A stretch of DNA of 14,787 nt from an uncultured Holophagales bacterium (lineage in GTDB: Bacteria > Acidobacteriota > Thermoanaerobaculia > UBA5066). The notes beneath the pieces are model-generated. The model saw nothing but the letters and a program-made list of their open reading frames with translations, had not been told where the DNA came from and did no database searches. Positions 13,772 to 14,787 of this stretch are shown here, piece after piece. The first letter of the stretch is position 1. Every line of letters begins with the position of its first letter. Where the stretch lies: assembly GCA_937927565.1 (NCBI GenBank), contig CALBDV010000644.1, positions 1 through 14,787 of the forward strand. The letters are read 5' to 3'. The position numbers were made by a program, and so were the translations under genes.

Positions 13772-14638
13772 ATGGAAACGGTCTGCATCGAAGGCGTCGA
13801 GATCGCGCTCGCGCACCCCGACGAGTTCCCGCTCGACTGGAAGGGACGGAAGGACCTCATCGACCAGCTCCTCGCCGCGTGGCTCGTCGTCGAGAAGGGG
13901 GACCTCCCGCTCCACCCCCGTCTCGTCGGGAAGCCCGGCGTCGGAAAGACGACACTGGCGTACGCCGCGGCGAAGCGGATCGGCCGTCCCGCCTGGGTCT
14001 TCCAGTCGACCGTCGACACCCGCCCGGAAGACCTCCTCGTCACGCCCGTCGTCGCGGGCGAGGGGAAGATCCGCTACGTGGCCTCGGGCGTCGTCACGGC
14101 GATGCTGAAGGGGGGCGTCGCGATCCTCGACGAGGGCAACCGGATGAGCGAGAAGTCGTGGGCCTCGCTGGCCCCGCTCCTGGACGCGCGCCGGACGGTC
14201 GAGTCGATCGTCGCCGGGGTGAAGATCCGGGCGCATCCCGACTTCCGCTTCGTCACGACGATGAACGACGACGCCTCGACGTTCGAGCTCCCCGACTACG
14301 TCAACTCGCGCCTCACGCCGACGATCCTCGTCGACTTCCCCGACGAGGAGGAGGAGCTCGCGATCCTCGCGGAGAACCTCCCGTTCGCCCCCGAGGCGCT
14401 GCTGCGCTGGGTGACGCGGTTCCTGAAGAGCGCGCACGAGGCCGACGAGTCGTTCAGCGTGCGGGACGGCATCAACGTGGCGCGATACGCCCTCAAGCGG
14501 CTCTCCCAGGGGGGCGGCGAGCCGGTCGCGCGGCTCCTCGAATCGGTCCGCTTCGTCCTCGGCGAAGAGGCCGTCGTCCACGCTCCCGCTTCCGGCGACG
14601 ACCTCCCGTCCCGTCCGGCCGGGCCTCACCGCGTCTGA
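13772..14638 (+). CDS. MoxR/CbbQ-type AAA+ ATPase
   Basis: 288 residues, a single AAA+ module of the MoxR/AAA_5 class. Walker A is GKPGVGKTT (53-61), Walker B is VAILDEGNRM with D120/E121, and sensor 1 is FVTTMNDD with N165, followed by FELPDYVNSRLTP, which contains the arginine-finger-like region. The C-terminal helical lid runs from about 195 to 265, and the last 20 residues are Pro/Ser-rich. MoxR-class ATPases act as chaperone-like remodelers, often paired with a VWA-domain protein and used to mature or activate a partner enzyme or complex. No partner is identifiable here; the next gene, 13 bp downstream, is cut off. ATG at 13772 is the only sensible start and is preceded by a possible -10 at leaderless distance. 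It is divergent from the fasciclin gene. Confidence 0.9.
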   Translation: METVCIEGVEIALAHPDEFPLDWKGRKDLIDQLLAAWLVVEKGDLPLHPRLVGKPGVGKTTLAYAAAKRIGRPAWVFQSTVDTRPEDLLVTPVVAGEGKIRYVASGVVTAMLKGGVAILDEGNRMSEKSWASLAPLLDARRTVESIVAGVKIRAHPDFRFVTTMNDDASTFELPDYVNSRLTPTILVDFPDEEEELAILAENLPFAPEALLRWVTRFLKSAHEADESFSVRDGINVARYALKRLSQGGGEPVARLLESVRFVLGEEAVVHAPASGDDLPSRPAGPHRV

Positions 14639-14651
14639 GCCTTCGCGGCGC

Positions 14652-14787
14652 ATGCCCGCATCGATCGTGAGCGTCGTCGCCCCGTACCCCGCGCCCGATC
14701 CCGAGACCGGCGTCGTCCGCGCGGGCGAGGGCCTCTTCCTCCTCCCGACGCTCCACCAGTCGGTGGAGTTCGCCGTCCTCGTCCGCC
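14652..14787 (+). CDS. Unidentified protein, N-terminal fragment (runs off window end)
   Basis: An open frame starts at ATG 14652, 13 bp after the ATPase stop, and continues for 45 codons to the window edge without a stop. It begins MPASIVSVVAPYPAPDPETG and continues with a VRAGEGLFLLPTLHQSVEFAVLVR-like stretch, which looks like an ordinary soluble protein without a signal peptide. I do not recognise the family. Its position right after a MoxR-type ATPase suggests a functional partner, but the fragment shows no VWA or DUF58 signature. Strong third-position GC supports it as coding. GTG at 14667 is an alternative start. Confidence 0.6.
   Translation, partial: MPASIVSVVAPYPAPDPETGVVRAGEGLFLLPTLHQSVEFAVLVR

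Noticed and set aside
12637..14670. Long plus-strand open frame across the acylase 5' end, fasciclin and ATPase genes
   Set aside because: Crosses three real genes on both strands and gives Arg/Gly/Asp-rich sequence without any domain.
1..14787. CRISPR arrays, tRNA/rRNA genes, insertion sequences or phage genes
   Set aside because: No spaced direct repeats, tRNA-like cloverleaf, transposase or terminal inverted repeats were seen; CTC/GCG runs are just codon bias.

Overview
The window is very GC-rich, with strong G/C bias at third codon positions, and is almost completely coding; no gene-free stretch exceeds about 125 bp. The gene set (GT-C fold membrane glycosyltransferases, YfhO-like proteins, a membrane-anchored M20 peptidase, penicillin acylase, fasciclin protein, MoxR-type ATPase) fits a high-GC Gram-negative, environmental bacterium. 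Acidobacteriota (Thermoanaerobaculia/Holophagae-like) or a similar lineage is my best guess, but this is inference from gene style only.

Layout. (1) Bases 1-1396, minus strand: a 3'-truncated STT3/AglB/PglB-type oligosaccharyltransferase. (2) Bases 1423-10764, plus strand: a tightly packed six-gene run, divergent from the STT3 gene across only 26 bp. It holds a GT39/PMT-like glycosyltransferase, a GT2 glycosyltransferase fused to a SAM methyltransferase, two tandem YfhO-like membrane proteins, a membrane-anchored M20 metallopeptidase, and a small ArsC/Spx-like thioredoxin-fold protein. The first five genes are joined by four successive 4-bp stop/start overlaps (GTGA, GTGA, GTGA, ATGA). (3) Bases 10754-13647, minus strand: a penicillin acylase family hydrolase, whose 3' end overlaps the small gene by 11 bp, and upstream of it a secreted fasciclin-domain protein; a good hairpin lies between the two. 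(4) Bases 13772-14787, plus strand: a MoxR/CbbQ-type AAA+ ATPase and the first 45 codons of an unidentified gene.

The most notable item is the small gene at 10432-10764. It has a near-perfect Shine-Dalgarno sequence and ATG, then an in-frame TGA at codon 13, exactly where the first cysteine of the ArsC/Spx CxxC motif belongs (UxxC). It then stays open to a normal stop with a recognisable ArsC/Spx C-terminus. A hairpin with a CGUGA apical loop starts 18 nt after the TGA, which matches the bacterial SECIS layout. This is a strong selenoprotein candidate that ordinary gene calling would miss or truncate.

How the genes may work together: polyprenyl-phosphate-sugar synthase-like (GT2), GT39-like and STT3-like genes side by side suggest a surface or protein glycosylation locus using lipid-linked sugars, with the YfhO-like proteins as further GT-C transferases. 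The peptidase and selenoprotein are probably co-transcribed with it, but no functional link is evident. The penicillin acylase, fasciclin and MoxR genes look like separate units.
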